Assembly (NCBI RefSeq): GCF_904426505.1
Contig: NZ_CAJGBN010000023.1
Coordinates: 62,001 to 126,000, forward strand
Reading direction: 5' to 3'
From: Rubrivivax sp. A210
Lineage (GTDB): Bacteria > Pseudomonadota > Gammaproteobacteria > Burkholderiales > Burkholderiaceae_C
Length of the DNA: 64,000 bases
Each line of letters opens with the position of its first letter. Within the stretch, counting starts at the first letter, position 1. Below are positions 63,654-64,000 of the stretch, one piece after another. The notes under the pieces are model-generated. The model had not been told where the DNA came from. It did not search any database and saw nothing but the letters and a program-made list of their open reading frames with translations. The translations under genes were made by a program, and so were the position numbers.

Positions 63654-64000
63654 ATGCAGATCCGCGTCCTCGGTTGTTCGGGCTCCATCGCCGCCGGCAG
63701 CCGGACCACCTCCTTCCTGGTTGATGCCCAGTTGCTGGTGGATGCCGGCACCGGCGTCGGCGACCTCACGCTCGACGAGCTCAGCCAGGTCGACGACATC
63801 CTCATCACACACTCGCACCTCGACCACGTCCTGGCCATCGGCCTGCTGGCCGACAGCGTGACACGCCGCCGCATCGCCGCACGCCGCCCGCCCATACGCG
63901 TCCACGCGTTGGCCGCCACCATCGCGGCGTTGCGCCTGCATGTCTTCAACGGCGTCATCTGGCCCGACTTCACTCGCCTGCCCGATGCCGAACACCCGGT
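63654..64000 (+). CDS. metallo-beta-lactamase-fold (class II cyclic-nucleotide phosphodiesterase-like) protein, partial
   Basis: The first 115 codons of a gene cut by the window end. MQIRVLGCSGSIAAGSRTTS starts the fold, and the metal motif THSHLDHVLAIGLL (HxHxDH near residues 55-60) is the class II cyclic-nucleotide phosphodiesterase pattern. If complete, it would hydrolyse cAMP or a similar ester. The rest of the active site lies beyond the window, so a different MBL-fold hydrolase is possible. It follows the FHA gene on the same strand. Confidence 0.78.
   Translation, partial: MQIRVLGCSGSIAAGSRTTSFLVDAQLLVDAGTGVGDLTLDELSQVDDILITHSHLDHVLAIGLLADSVTRRRIAARRPPIRVHALAATIAALRLHVFNGVIWPDFTRLPDAEHP

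Overview
The window is a G+C-rich stretch (about 70% G+C by eye, with strong G/C preference at third codon positions) of a betaproteobacterial chromosome. Gene content and order point to Burkholderiales, most like the Rubrivivax/Leptothrix/Ideonella group. The neighbourhoods gatBAC/mreBCD-mrdA-rodA, dapB-exbBD-leuS-lptE-holA, lptD-surA-rsmA, thiL-pgpA-cinA, metX-metW and recA-recX are all typical of that order. The species assignment is inference. I see no tRNA, rRNA, CRISPR array, insertion sequence or prophage.

Layout. 1-7.4 kb: end of a glutamine amidotransferase, an M14 carboxypeptidase, metW-metX read leftward behind a SAM-II-type riboswitch with its own terminator, an FMN glutamate-synthase-like protein, a cation/proton antiporter and a GST. 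7.7-10.3 kb: hpf-ptsN-hprK, then a 105-bp inverted-repeat unit and fur. 10.4-17.3 kb: bamE, dapB, exbBD, leuS, lptE, holA. 17.4-20.1 kb: a TPR/O-GlcNAc-transferase-like protein and a small partner candidate. 20.2-25.9 kb: a tightly overlapping leftward chain, sensor kinase/FixJ-type regulator (DctSR-like), thiL, pgpA, cinA and a 2-hydroxyacid dehydrogenase, divergent from maeB (26-28.4 kb).

28.6-29.7 kb: an accessory island with a secreted T1/Sa-type RNase, a barstar-like inhibitor and a broken gene end, closed by a bidirectional terminator. 29.7-35.8 kb: rsmA, surA and lptD, divergent from a degenerate AmgK-like protein and a DedA protein. 35.7-39.7 kb: M20 peptidase, VOC protein, a small exported helical protein and a chemoreceptor. 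39.8-41.4 kb: a lower-G+C AHH-nuclease toxin with an Imm11/DUF1629-like immunity gene. 41.6-43.8 kb: exonuclease III, pyrE, a DUF4124 protein. 43.8-53.2 kb: gatBAC divergent from the rod-shape operon mreBCD-mrdA-rodA. 53.2-55.4 kb: a TctDE/QseBC-type two-component pair.

55.6-64 kb: recA with a LexA box, recX, sucCD, a TerC-UspA fusion, and a Ser/Thr kinase, PP2C phosphatase, FHA protein and (cut by the window end) a metallo-beta-lactamase phosphodiesterase.

Most of the window is core metabolism and envelope biogenesis. The accessory or unusual parts are the RNase/barstar pair, the AHH toxin/immunity pair, the OGT pair, the AmgK-like pseudokinase, the TerC-UspA fusion and the phospho-Ser/Thr cluster. 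Regulation visible in the sequence includes the metX riboswitch, the recA SOS box, several intrinsic terminators, and a recurrent -10-like box (TAGAAT or TACAAT, usually followed by CG) lying 6-9 bases before some start codons, which would give leaderless or nearly leaderless mRNAs.
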